Source: Dryococelus australis | Taxonomy: Eukaryota > Arthropoda > Insecta > Phasmatodea > Phasmatidae | Length of the DNA stretch: 64,000 nucleotides | Reading direction: 5' to 3' | Assembly (NCBI GenBank): GCA_029891345.1 | Contig: CM057005.1 | Location: 65,233,760-65,297,759 of the forward strand | Shown here: positions 11,811-23,500 of the stretch, one piece after another | Numbering within the stretch: position 1 is the stretch's first letter | Layout: each line of letters begins with the position of its first letter | Made by a program: the position numbers and the translations under genes | Notes under the pieces: model-generated | The model's database searches: none | The model's input: the letters and a program-made list of their open reading frames with translations, nothing else | What the model was told of the DNA's origin: nothing

Positions 11811-12850
11811 GTAATTTCTATACAAATGGGTGGGCGACAAACCGAAGGATTGGTATTGATCCAAGGATTGGGATTGATCCAATGATTAGGATTGATCGAA
11901 TGATTGGCGTGGGTTGTTGTTAATTGTGGTGGAGGATTGCGAAGATTTTCGTCGATTGCTGTGGATTGAGGAGGAGGATTGCGAAGGATTGGTGTGGTTT
12001 GGTGTCGACCATGAATAACCCACAAGTTCCATGGAAAGTAAGTGGTAGCACGGGACGATCGGTTGGCCCCACCATGAGATTCTCTCTGGTGTCCGATCAT
12101 AGGGTTGGACTCGTGCTGGTAGTGGTTGACTCCGTATGCTGGAGGAGGTCTGGAGAGATTCCCACTCTCGATGACAGACTAGGCGGTGAGCGCCAAACTG
12201 CTCCGCTTGTACCCTGGAAAGGCACTAGGGGTATGGATAGAACCCCGGCCAGATCACACGCTTGGTTTCTGAGGGTGAGGATCTCAGAACCTCTGTGGTA
12301 GAGTGAGCGAGGATGTGCGGACGTTCCAGGCTTGGACTCTGGGTCTGGCCACTGGTCGCATTAATCTTGGCCTCCTTGCGTTGAGAGGACGTGATTCCTC
12401 TTCCCCGTCTATTGGGAGGCCGAAGCGCGGCAAGACCGTAAGGCTAAGAGCGCTGCGTAAAAATACAAAATACGTGACCGAGAGGTCCACTGTAACTAAC
12501 TGTCGATTGGTGTGATGATTGGTGTGTGAATTTGTGTGGATTGATGTGTGAATTTGTGTGGATTGGTGTGCATGGTGTGCATTGGAGTGGATTGGTGTGT
12601 GGATTGAAGTGGATTGGTGTGCATTGGTGTGCATTGGAGTGGATTGGTGTGTGGAATAGTGTTGATTGGGATATGGAGTGGTGTGGATTGCTGTGTTGGT
12701 TGGCATGTGGAGTGGTGTGGATTGCTGTGTTAATTGGCATGAGGATTGGTGTTTTGATTGGTATGTGGAATGAAGTGGATTTGTGTGGATTGGTGATTGT
12801 GATGCTGATCGCAGTGCTGATTGATGGGAATATTGCGAGATTGATCAAAT
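11811..12850. repeat. GATTGG-type minisatellite split by an insertion
   Basis: Imperfect units of 10-14 bases built on gattgg/gattgatc fill 11825-12005. Units on gtgtggattggtgtg fill about 12500-12840. Between them, about 12031-12485, is GC-richer non-repetitive sequence that interrupts the array. Open frames here are low-complexity artefacts (His/Thr/Asn on one strand, Trp/Gly/Val on the other). Confidence 0.85.
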
Positions 12851-13522
12851 GATTAATAAAAAAGTCTTAAATGATTTTTTTCCCAATTTTTAAATACTTT
12901 AAAAAAATTCTACGGATTTTTTTAATAAATAATTTTAGAATTTATTTTTGGTTAAAGGTTATCAAGTCATGAGCACGGGTTCAAGATCACAGATGTGAGG
13001 TCAAGGTGAAGGTCACCCAGTACTAACATGGTGGTTGGAGTCGCCAGCGCCACCTAGGTGTTGAAAATATTAACAAATGACAAACGAAAAAAGCAATATG
13101 GCGGTTGGAGTTCATTCGACAGAATGAACAAAGATGAGGTGGTAGAGAAGGGGCATGTTAATACAATGTGATTGATTGGAGGGGGGTCAAACGTCGCTGA
13201 ACGTGTTGCTGTGGGAACATCTGGAAATATAGTTAAAAAAAATTTAATTATTTATAATATTCTCTTATTAATTTTTAATCATTCTTATGAATTTTTGGAA
13301 GTTTTGAGTTTCTCACTTTTTGGAGTATTTTGTGATTCTTTGGGTTCAAGGTTACACAATGTCACAGGGCCAAGGTCAAAGGTCAAGTTCGGGGTCACTT
13401 GGATTTAATACGGTGGTTGGGTGATGTCATAACATGGCAGCCGAAAAACTTGAATGACATAGTATGATGTCGGCTTTCGCTCCCGAACCCGTTATAACCA
13501 AACATTGAAAATTTAATTTTTT

Positions 13523-13583
<61 letters not shown>

Positions 13584-13935
13584 TTTTTTGGATTTTTTCA
13601 GAATTGTTAGGAACTTTGGACAAATTTTAGATTTTTTTTTTGTTTTCGGGTTTGTCAAGGGTGTTGAGTCTTGAGTTTTGGGTTAAGGGTCTTGAGTCTT
13701 GGATCAAGGGTTTTGAGTCAAGAGTTTTGAGTCAACGGTCTTGGATTTGAGTCAAGTGTTAAGGTTTTGGGAATTTGTTGGAATTTTTTGGGAAGTACTC
13801 TCAGCCCTAAGGTATTCGCATGTGCATGCGGATTATCGTTTCTTGAACTAAGTCTTCACCACGTTTCTTACAGTTATGTTGGCTGCGATCTGTATTCTGC
13901 TCACAACAAATCCTTTCGTGTTCTCGAGCACATTG
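12851..13935. repeat. Dispersed and simple repeats in intron 2
   Basis: Two related segments, about 12955-13075 and 13340-13440, share ggttcaag, caaggtcaaggt-like words and atggtggttgg/acggtggttgg. A (TA)n tract occupies about 13528-13579. An imperfect ttgagtc/caagggt minisatellite runs about 13655-13765. No gene recognised. Confidence 0.6.
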
Positions 13936-14165
13936 GAGGGGCCGCTGTGGCTGAGTGGTTTGACTGTTCGCCTCCCACCTCGGCGAACCGGGTTCAACAC
14001 CGGCCGTGCCGGACGAATGACCCTGGTCGGTGGGTTTTCTATCCCCCCCCCCCTCCATCTTCATTCCGGCTCTGCTCCGTACTCACCTCGCTTCACCCTC
14101 GTAGGCTCTCAAGCCCTCGATGTTCAGAGCCGCCCAAATCTCTTCGCTCACATTCACGCTTAGTC
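13936..14165 (+). mobile_element. tRNA-derived SINE
   Basis: The head is tRNA-like: an A-box-like tggctgagtggtt at about 13947-13960, then gaaccgggttcaacaccgg with a B-box (ggttcaacacc) about 50 bases on. A conserved body follows (catcttcattccggctctgctc, cttcaccctcgtaggctctc, aagccctcgatgttcagagccg). The same body occurs in reverse at 14790-15135 and as tails at 40838 and 60268. It is not a functional tRNA, because the acceptor stem is not closed. Confidence 0.8.
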
Positions 14166-14789
14166 GCGTTCGGACTAGTTGCCAGCGGTCGCGCCATTTG
14201 AGCGCCTTGCGCGTAAAGGAGATGAGACAAGGGTCGAGTGTTCAACAGTCGGCCTTATAGCTCACAGGTTTCAAGGCCTGGAACGCGCTAAATAGCTGCA
14301 GACAGGCTGAATCATCGAGCGCGGGTTTCACGTTTTTTTTTTTTTTTTCTGCTCCTAGAACTTCTTATCCGGGGTTCTTGTAAATTGGCCGAACATCAGC
14401 CAATTTACCAACTGACATCGACATGTGCTATCGTAATAGGTTGTTTTCAAGCCGAACTGTCTTCGTTATCTTTGTGGCGCGAAACACGTGATACTTCGTC
14501 TAAAAATAAGGATTAACTAAGTGTACACTTAATTGCAAACGTGAAGTGTTTTCCAAACACTCGTTGTTAAAGTACTACCTTTTGGTAACGTTGCCAAATC
14601 ATGGGATCTGTCCCATTTGCCGACAAAAAAGAAAATCTGGAAATGGGACAAAGGCATATTTTTTGCTTAAAAACACATCATATGTGATATTTCATCAAAA
14701 GCTTATTCACAGCTTAAATGCCCCGATTTCAGGCAGATGTGGTGTCATTACAGTATCATTTCATTCTTTGAATGAGTGTGTGAAGAGAT
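14166..14789. other. Intron 2 sequence between two SINEs
   Basis: Includes a T run near 14334-14350 and an 87-codon open frame at 14546-14809 with a CPIC motif that I do not recognise and that runs into the next SINE. Nothing else can be supported. Confidence 0.35.
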
Positions 14790-15135
14790 TTGAGGCATCG
14801 AAGACTTGAGAGCCGATGAGGGTGAAGCTTAGTTGAGTATGGAGCAGCGCCGGAATGAAGGGAGTGGGGGGGAGGAAAGGGAGTGAGTGAAAGTGAATGC
14901 ATTTGGACGGTTCTTAACATCGAGGTCTTGAGACCCGACGAGGGTGATTGAGGTATGGAGCAGCGCCGGAATGAAAGGCCGGGGAAACGGGAGATCCCCG
15001 AGAAAACCCGCCGACCAACGGCATTGTCCGGAACGATTTCCAGATGCGCGAATCTGGGAGCTACCCCGCTGGGAATCTAACGTGGTTCGCCGAGGTGGGA
15101 GGTGAGTCGTCTAACCACTACACCACCGTGGCCCA
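14790..15135 (-). mobile_element. tRNA-derived SINE, reverse copy with doubled tail
   Basis: Inverse of the SINE at 13936. The tRNA-like head is at the right end (ccactacaccaccgtggcc, ending about 15133, with ggttcgccgaggtgggagg inside). The body contains gcagcgccggaatgaaaggc at about 14959, and the tail has acatcgaggtcttgagacccg. A second copy of the tail segment (ggagcagcgccggaatgaag) near 14840 indicates a nested or tandem tail. Confidence 0.8.
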
Positions 15136-15891
<756 letters not shown>

Positions 15892-16008
15892 GTGTCATAA
15901 CATTGCTGTGTTTGGGTCCACTGACGAATATTGCTCTAGCAATACGGATGGATAAAGACTTCTGCACTAACGCAAAAGAAATTATCATTATGGGTGGAAA
16001 TGTTGAAG
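15892..16008 (+). CDS. Nucleoside hydrolase exon 3 (residues 127-166)
   Basis: The phase-1 junction restores a glycine and continues VITLLCLGPLTNIALAIR, the conserved ITLxxLGPLTNxA strand and helix, then ends KEIIIMGGNVEG. In characterised relatives, residues around this M-G-G-N segment contact the ribose. The donor is GAAG|gtaaca, phase 1. The length and both splice sites agree with the neighbouring exons. Confidence 0.95.
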
Positions 16009-16805
16009 GTAACACACACACTATTTTTTTTTTACTTCTAGCATTTGTACATATTCTAACTTATATATATATATATAAACATCTGTATTGCTAATTCCTT
16101 TTATATTTATATAAATAAATTTGATGTTTAAGCAAAGTTAATACGTTAGGATATAAGTAAGTGTATATATTGTACATGAAGACTGTTATATATGTACATG
16201 AATAATGTTATATTTATAAATATATATTTCTTTATTATTTATTTATGTACATAAGAATGTTTTCTATTCCGTTATTTCGCTGTGCGCGGTTCTGAATCAC
16301 ATTATAATATTGAAAACTCTACTACAGAATTTCTTCTTCCACGTACTTAAATCATGAGTACACTAAAGAAAATATATTGATTGATGTAATGGAAAGAAGC
16401 CTTGGTTAATTAACTCTATATTTTTGATACAATATTTTACACATGCTCTTTCTGCACATTCTGGATGAAATGCCATAGGCCTTTACATACTTACTCAAAA
16501 TCATCAAGCTCTGTACTTCCCTGAAAATCATTGACGGGAATGTCAAAGATACAGCAGATTGTACGAGATGCAGATGATATATTTTAGGACGTGTGGTTTA
16601 CAACTGCTAATAATACTTTAATTAAGTTTTCTGTAGATATTTTCATATTACTGCTAAGACAATTCTAATCCATTATATAACTTGTATTAAAGCTAGTTAA
16701 GTTAGGACGATGACTTTTAGATGCTTGGTGAAAAATTCATGAAACTCTGTCAGTTAGAAAAAGACTGGATGGAGTTAAGTTGAAATCCGCATTTTTTTTC
16801 TACAG
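16009..16805. other. Intron 3
   Basis: AT-rich intron of about 800 bases with short (TA)n stretches near 16063 and 16165-16230. It ends in a T-rich tract and ctacag at 16805. No gene or repeat family recognised. Confidence 0.6.
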
Positions 16806-16945
16806 GTGTCGGAAATATAACAGCGGCAGCCGAGTTCAACTTCTGTTGTGATCCTGAAGCCGCATACATCACAATACACAACATGAAATGTCCTATTACA
16901 ATCTTTCCGTGGGAGACTGCTTTCAATCACTGCGCACTGCCGTAT
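16806..16945 (+). CDS. Nucleoside hydrolase exon 4 (residues 166-212)
   Basis: Continues GVGNITAAAEFN with the family's AEFN-x-x-x-DPEAA block (residues 174-185), here with the pair Cys179-Cys180, then ITIFPWETAFNHCALPY. The E-F-N and D-P-E-A-A residues form part of the ribose/metal site in known structures. The donor is TAT|gtgagt, phase 0. A cysteine in the active-site block fits the metazoan nucleoside hydrolase subgroup in which cysteines replace the classical histidine (established for the C. elegans enzyme). Confidence 0.95.
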
Positions 16946-17736
16946 GTGAGTACACGTATAACACAAACCTAGAGAATATCATATCGTTACGTTCGTTGAA
17001 TTCAAAGAGGGGTGGGGGGATGGTTACGGTTTGACGGAATGGGTTGTCAAAGGAGATTATCTAAAGGTCATTCGCGCTGATCTAAACTTTTAGAAGATTT
17101 GTGCGAATAAAATGTTTTAAATAATTTTTTTGGTTAGTTATAACATTTATTAGATCACGTTGTTTAATTTACAGTTTGGATGGTTTTCTACCGTAATCAT
17201 TGGCAAAGCGCTGTAATAAGTAATTCTGTCAAAACTAAGTTTAATGTATAAGGTAGTAGTTATGGAAACTGTTTGCTTTCTGTTCTGTATACAATATAGA
17301 AATGATTCGTGTAGCTAAAAATATGTATAATTTTATTACAAATTTTACATGAAGGTATTATTTAACCCCTGTTACGGGAAAGAGGGGCAGAACACTAACA
17401 GTCCTTCAGACTTTGTCGTAAAATATGGTAGATAAAGACTTTCGGGATTTCAATTTTGTCCACATAACGTCGTGTTTCTAGCTTAGTTTTTTCGTATCTT
17501 CCGCTCCCCCCCCCCCCCCCTTCCCCATGAACCCTTGCAACATTTATTGCGGCATTGTACGAGGCCAGGAGTCTGACCCTGCTAAACGATGTCGGCTCCA
17601 ATTTGTGTGAACATGCTAGGTAACAATTACGTAGACTGCGCAGGCAAATCCTCACTGCTACAGTTGGCACAACTAGGCACGGTTTGGTATATAGACATAT
17701 GCACTCACGTGAACCGTCTTGGCGAGAGGGATTGTA
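16946..17736. other. 5' part of intron 4
   Basis: No gene recognised. A C run lies at about 17508-17521. The open frame on the - strand through 17395-17931 partly continues the neighbouring transposon and is otherwise unassigned. Confidence 0.45.
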
Positions 17737-18605
17737 CAGGGCGAGTCCTTTAAAAGAGGCCCCGTGGGACATGTGTGTAACGGAGCGAGGGAATGAGGAA
17801 ATGCAGTCCAGTGTGACAACAAAATACCTGGAGTAGGTGCTGGAAGTGACCGCCATTGACCTCGAGGCAGGTGTGCAGACGACACCAAAAGTTGTGAAAG
17901 GCAAGGGCAAGTACATGCTGCGGGATGGCATCGATAGCTGTGATAATGTTGGCCTGGAGTTCTTCGAGTGTGTGCGGGTTGTTGCTGTAGACCTGTCCCT
18001 TTAGAGCGCGCCACATGAAGGAATCACATACGGATAAATCTGGAGAACGGGGTGGCATAGGTTGGTTCCGCGGCTGATGACACGATCAGGCTGGAACACC
18101 GACTCAATGCGCGCGATCGTTGCACGTGCAGTATGCGTCGCGGCTCCATCCTGCTGAAAGTAAGCATTGTTGCGCTCATCCTCCGTCAGTTGTTCCGCAA
18201 AAAACATTGAAAATGTGTTTGATGTAACGAGCCGAGTTCACAGTCTCATTAACGAACACGGGGACGATGCAGCGTAATGACACGGCACACCAGACACCGA
18301 GTTTCTGAGGATGCAGTGGAGCTTCCGTCAACACGTGTGGATTGTCACTTGATCAATAGCGCATGTTATGGGAGTTTACGTACCCTGACAGATGGATCCA
18401 TGATCCATCGGAAAAGAATACGTATCCATCCTGCAACACCTCCGGAACAATATTGGGCAGACACCACTCGCAGAACTGCACTCGAGTTGCCTTGTCCACA
18501 TCCAGCAACTGATGCACCACAGTAAATTTGTAGGTCCTTATTTCCTCATTCCCTCGCTCCATTACACACATGTCCCACGGGGCCTCTTTTAAAGGACTCG
18601 CCCTG
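17737..18605 (-). mobile_element. Mariner/Tc1-type DNA transposon, 869 bp, internally deleted
   Basis: It is flanked by TA dinucleotides (17735-17736 and 18606-18607). Terminal inverted repeats of 65 bp begin CAGGGCGAGTCCTTTAAAAG on both sides and differ at one position (17781 C against the inverse of 18561). It inserted in intron 4, antisense to the host gene. The transposase remnant is listed separately. The near-identical ends next to a frame-broken and N-terminally truncated transposase suggest it moved as a non-autonomous copy using another copy's enzyme (inference). Confidence 0.93.
17760..18540 (-). pseudogene. Mariner/Tc1-type transposase remnant
   Basis: Read on the - strand in three pieces. 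Around 18420-18353 is SDGSWIHLSGYVN, the first catalytic Asp region. At 18207-18060 comes YFQQDGAATHTAR with the second catalytic Asp. At 18058-17750, in another frame, come PPRSPDLSVCD and a helical C-terminus with EELQANI...FHNFWCRL. The P-R-S-P-D-L segment is typical of IS630/Tc1/mariner DDE transposases. The N-terminal helix-turn-helix is missing and at least one frameshift separates the second and third pieces, so it is not functional. The C-terminal frame reads on into the left TIR. Confidence 0.88.
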
Positions 18606-20836
18606 TACCTTGGCCACATCATCAGTTCTCATGAACTCGCTGGGTGTGTTACACCTGTATGGGAAGGGTGGCGTTATCAACCAGAATTCTTCTAAGATAC
18701 CGGGCGACGTTCGCTGTAGCTTTGGACGATTTTCCTAATTGTGTAAATAAAGTTGGTTTTGCTGCTAGACTTTTGTCCTTGTCCCTCATCTGAGTTTGTG
18801 CACAATTCAGTGTACTAATGTTGTATTGTTTTGGAACAAATGTTCGTTTACCATAGCTAGATATTATTGTTCTGATTGGGTTTTTGAAAGGCCGATACCC
18901 TTGTCACCATGCATCAAGGCATACAGGATCATTCTCAATTAGACCGACAAACTTCGGATGTGATTCTTCATGCAAAAGTAAAAGGAAAACATATGTAACA
19001 CTTAATACCTAAACCTAATATTAAGGGAGGTATGAGCCCTTAAAAAAATGAGATTTTAAGCCGTATTTGTGCAAAATATCGGCTCGTACGTTGAAGGTCC
19101 CAATAACATACAATAATGTTCCGAGACTTGTCATTGTATTTTACTTCGTTACCAATATTTTGCAGAGATACGGTTTAAAACCTCGTTGGAATCTGATTAA
19201 TATTTTGAACAGAAATCTCAAGTAAAAAATGTATTAATTTTTTTTTGTATAGCAGCTCTAAAGTTTCACCGCATTTTTCAATCTTTTATTTTATTTTAAT
19301 TTTGCATTCTGATTTATCCCTATTCTTACTTGGATAGTGGTATGTCATTTATGTTAATTATCATACAGTATAATTTCATTTTTGAGTAAAGAGATTTCTG
19401 TCACACACATATTTAGTTTTGCACCTTGTTGAATTATTCACATGTTTGGGTCTGAGTTTTATTTATTTCCTTTTTTCATTAATAAATTAATTACTAAGGT
19501 TACACATGCATGTTTGAGTTAAATGAATTACCGTGAAGGTTGGAATGTGGTTTCCATTGCATGAGGTTTACATCGCCGGAGAGCTTCTGATTCCAGTGTA
19601 GTAAGACCAAGGTCACATCACTAATAATAAGGCGCCCAAAAATCTATTAAATCATTATAATTATTCCTTCTCCCAACTCAAACCAAATAGATTTATACCC
19701 ACGCTATAACAGAGAGTATCACAGATAAAGTAGTACACTTAACACGGTGGCTTAAAATATTTCAGGGTGATTTATTTCACAGTGGTGCTCGACAGGACCA
19801 TATTTTACAACGTCATGGTATGGAGAAAATATAAAATAACTAAAGTCCATGTTTGAATATGACCTGGTTTTCAAAGATATATTTTAATGCTGTTTATTGT
19901 AAAGTTATCAGCCTGTAAGAAATGTTGGATCTTAAGCGAGGCAGTAAATATTTCTATATCAAGCTCGTACGTATTTTAAATAATGCCTCAGTATTTAAGT
20001 GTTTTGAGGGCAACTTAATTTTTAAAATACACACCGAAATATATATATTTTTTTGCATGTATAGTAGAAATTTTATTATGGAATTTGCCTTTTTATATGG
20101 TACTTGTTAGTACATGTAGATGTGTGATTTGGATGAAAAAAAAAAATTAGATCAAAATACATAGGTGATGCTTTAGAAAACTCATGTGTTGGTGATTTTA
20201 CAATATCACTGTCATTTTTCCCTTAAGTGTTTTTCTGCGTTTTGGTGCGACCTTGGGGTCATGGTTTCTTGTAGCTAAGCGTCTCCGTTCAGTCCTAGGT
20301 GTAGGGCTGATTGAAGGGCGTCACAATACAAGCCAAAATGGGGGACTGAGGAGTAAAGCACAGTGCCTATTATTGTAAGGCCATTTGAGGATAGTTCTGC
20401 ATTCCCAGAGTGGTAAAATGTTATGAATAGGGCTGCAAATTTGTCGTTCCGGTTTTTATATAACCTGTTTTATAAATAAAACCAAAAAGGAGTTAATTAT
20501 ATTGAGGGGGAGAAGTGGTGTAATTTGGATGACAGAGATATAACGTTTAATGTAGTGTATAGATCAAAATACAAAGTATGAAGCATTGGCAATTTAATTA
20601 TTTTATTAGCAAGGCAATATAAAAATATGCACTTAACTTGTCAGCATTTTACTTCTTCCTAAACACATTAAAATTTTTTCGGTCAAGTTTGTGAATATAG
20701 TTAATGTTTAAGTACTTGCTGGGTATAAAAATAGTTTTTTTAAATATTTTTGGGACTTAAAAAATAAAATCGACATTAATCTAAATACATGATTGCCATT
20801 CCCTAGTAACAATAAAAAAAATATTTTGTTTTATAG
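18606..20836. other. 3' part of intron 4
   Basis: AT-rich, no gene recognised. A short stretch around 20250-20410 is GC-richer and could be an old repeat. The intron ends tttttatag at 20836. Confidence 0.5.
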
Positions 20837-21181
20837 GAATGGAGGAAGAACGTTTTAGGAGCAGTGGATAGTCCGCAGTGCAGACTGATGAGCAAAGTAG
20901 AAGCCCCGATGCTGAGTATCCAGAGATACGGTAAGTGGGCCAGGTGCGATCCCATAGCTGCGGCGATCGCAGTGACTCCGCGGGTTGCCACCGAAGAAGC
21001 GCGGCTCTACGCGACGGTCGAGCTTCATGGGTCGGCCACGAGGGGCGCTCTCGTCGTCGACCACCTCAACACACTCGGTCTGCAGCCAAACGTCACAGTC
21101 GTGAAGAGAGTGGACGTGGTGCTGTATCAGAAAATGTTGATGGAAGCGTTTTCTGAAGACCTGAGTGTAAAACCTAAATAA
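20837..21181 (+). CDS. Nucleoside hydrolase exon 5, C-terminus and stop (residues 213-326)
   Basis: The phase-0 junction gives ALPY|EWRKNVLG. The exon contains MSKVEAPML, then ARCDPIAAAIAV (residues 247-258), where Cys249-Asp250 occupies the site of the His-Asp pair of classical enzymes: the metal-ligand Asp is kept and the general-acid His is Cys. ATVELHGSATRGALVVDH (283-300 region) and VTVVKRVDVVLYQKMLMEAF complete the family's C-terminal strand and helix. The TAA stop is at 21179-21181. All five exons sum to 978 coding bases, so the gene appears intact. Confidence 0.95.
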   Translation, partial: EWRKNVLGAVDSPQCRLMSKVEAPMLSIQRYGKWARCDPIAAAIAVTPRVATEEARLYATVELHGSATRGALVVDHLNTLGLQPNVTVVKRVDVVLYQKMLMEAFSEDLSVKPK

Positions 21182-21182
21182 A
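21177..21182 (+). promoter_or_regulatory. Candidate polyadenylation signal overlapping the stop codon
   Basis: AATAAA spans the TAA stop of the nucleoside hydrolase gene. A second AATAAA lies near 21429. Which one is used cannot be decided from sequence; cleavage after the first would give an extremely short 3' UTR. Confidence 0.35.
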
Positions 21183-21784
21183 TCGGGGAACAATTTCCAA
21201 GAACAGAATAATTTGTCTCGTTTTACTTAGTTTGAGAGCCGTAGTATTACTGTTACTCACAACTCTCCTTGTAATGTATAAAGATAAAATCCTAATACGA
21301 AACAGTTCCGCCTTGTTCCTAAACTCATTTGTCGACTGTTAAGTCACATAGAAAATCAGCCAAATAATTGCAACAGGTCCTTCAAGAACAAATGTGCTAA
21401 TGGGGGTCCTCATGTCTTGGTATAAAACAAATAAATTATTTATGACCTTGCGTCTATCTTCAGTGCTTTCTACGCTTTTTAAGTGGAAATTGAAAACTTT
21501 TCTTGCCTTATTCAACGTTGTAAACTTGGAAACACCTCTATATTTAAAAATGAAAAACTTTATTCAATTACCTTTTCTTAGCGGTTACTACCAACAAAGT
21601 TTGTATAAAAAATTTCGTAGACTACTCTCAACATCACAAAAAAGATAAAGGAAAATGAAATATTTCCTGGAAGAGCAAAAACCTCCGGGTTGCTATATTA
21701 TGCTCGTATATTCCATGCTGCGCTGTGTTACACATTAAATGTGCAAAAAATAAATCTACCAGGAGTAATGGTGTTGCATTCTTT

Positions 21785-21990
21785 TAGAGGCAGTTCACGA
21801 TAAAGTGAACACTTTTGAAATCAACCTTGGAAAAATATCACTGTCCCTGCCTGCATATATTTTTACGGGCTCACTGAGTTACATGCATCCAGTAAAGTTG
21901 GTAACGATGAATGGAAAGTAGTTCCATATCTTAACGTCGAATAAAAAGTGATAGGTAACTATTTGTGATAACTTTGTAACGTCTCATTAT
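21785..21990 (+). mobile_element. MITE, long form, 3'-truncated
   Basis: Starts TAGAGGCAGTTCACGATAAA and follows the copy at 34155 through tcaacctt, gggctcactgag, ccagtaaagtt, gatgaa and agttccatatctta. The similarity then fades near 21990, and no right TIR was found. Confidence 0.7.
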
Positions 21991-22802
21991 AAAAAACATC
22001 TAATTAGTATTGTTAAGCCTTACAGTGGTATGGAAATCTAGCATACGAGTACGCACATGTTTATTTTATATAAATGCTATTGTTGTGACGTGTTATACAC
22101 AAAAGTTCATTATTCAGTTTTTATTTTTTATTTTTACTTTATTTTACATATTTACTATCGTACACGCAGCAGTTGAGAGGTTATTATTCATATATTCAAT
22201 ATTACGTATTTATTTTCATAGTGTTAAGTTTTGAGCTACATGTTAATTTCTGTAAGTTGTTAATGGTTGATAACAATGTATTGATTATAATCATAAGGAA
22301 TGCACCCTGATTAAGCCCTATGTCACACAGGTAAATTCAAATCAGGCAACCGAGTTTGATTCCGACAAATATGCTCCGTTTTACGTAAATAGCCGACAGA
22401 GTCTTTTCAAATAGTCTGAAGAGGGCTTAGGAGCTTTGCAACTTCCAAGTATAACGCAGAGATATAAGGTATCTTATCACCGCCATACTAAGTGACCGTT
22501 GGTCCAACGGTGGAGTGTTAAAGACGTTTTCCTGTTTACTACACATTTAATACAACACTTTCTTGCTGATCACAAAGTGCCTGAAAATAAGAACTCGTGT
22601 TTTACTCTACCTAATTTTGACATTGCTAGCCAGGGGCATTTTATTTAGTGTAGACACATTGGCAGATTTCTTGAAAAATGTAACGTGTGAGTGTGATTAC
22701 TATTTGAACATTAACCAAACTTTCTGCACACTAAAATATTTTAATTTTGGTACGAACTTTCAAAACACTGCAAAGACTTAAATTATGATTGCCAAGCGCG
22801 CG

Positions 22803-22808
<6 letters not shown>

Positions 22809-22867
<59 letters not shown>
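22809..22867. repeat. (CA)n microsatellite
   Basis: About 29 CA units followed by an A run. Confidence 0.95.
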
Positions 22868-22872
<5 letters not shown>

Positions 22873-23077
22873 AAAATTGCTATTTTTGACAGACGTACAT
22901 AGTTTTAAATTTAATATTCTAGTCCAGCTGCTGCGTGGTATTTGTAAATATTATGTCGTTACAATATAAAGTTGGGAGAATTATTTGAATAGAGAAACTA
23001 TTTTGTTTGCATTAAACTCCACTTTACCCTTGGACTTCTTTGATTGATTTGCTAGTAGTTAGCTTTCTTATTATTTT

Positions 23078-23406
23078 CCAGCAAATATTTAAAGTGTGAC
23101 ATATGTATAGCTGTGTGGAGGCGGGTATAAGCCTGGATACTAGAAAACATGCTGGTCAGATGTAGGCCTGTTGATGTTTTTGTGGTGAATTTTAGTAATT
23201 TGCAGTGTGTGTTCTGTCACCTACATATTCAGTTGTTTATTTGCAAACACTACCTACATGTTGCAAAATAATTACACATATAAATATCGCTCTATTCGTC
23301 TTCACATACATTAAAGAACACCCTTTCATTTCAGTTGCTAATACCCACACGTGGGGCTTAAATATTATTTCTCACACTATCTAGCTTACAGTCTTCCCCA
23401 CAGCAC
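23078..23406 (+). repeat. 5' LTR
   Basis: Begins ccagcaaatatttaaagtgtg and ends cccacagcac. The element proper may start at the TGTGACATATG at 23094. A TATA-like acatataaata lies near 23276. Direct counterpart of 29246-29575. Confidence 0.85.
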
Positions 23407-23418
23407 AATTCATCTCAG

Positions 23419-23435
23419 TGGCACCAATAACGTGA
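23419..23435 (+). promoter_or_regulatory. Candidate primer-binding site
   Basis: TGGCACCAATAACGTGA lies 12 bases after the end of the LTR similarity. TGG is the usual start of a tRNA-3'-end complement; the tRNA was not identified. Confidence 0.4.
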
Positions 23436-23500
23436 GGGATTGAACACTAGAAAGTGTTGTTTTGTTTTTGAGTGCGCTCAGTTTTCGAGAAAGTTAATAC

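Larger units (their letters stand above)
21183..23077. other. Region downstream of the nucleoside hydrolase gene
   Basis: Contains the truncated MITE at 21785 and a (CA)n tract at about 22809-22867. Several short AT-rich open frames here show no recognisable features and are not called. Confidence 0.5.

Noticed and set aside
12284..12852. Thr/His/Asn-rich and Trp/Val-rich frames
   Set aside because: Generated by the gattgg/gtgtgg minisatellite.
13936..14010. A functional tRNA gene
   Set aside because: A- and B-box-like words are present, but the acceptor stem does not close and the body continues as a SINE.
13767..14201. A 144-codon frame with a proline-rich centre
   Set aside because: It lies across the SINE at 13936 and matches nothing as a protein.
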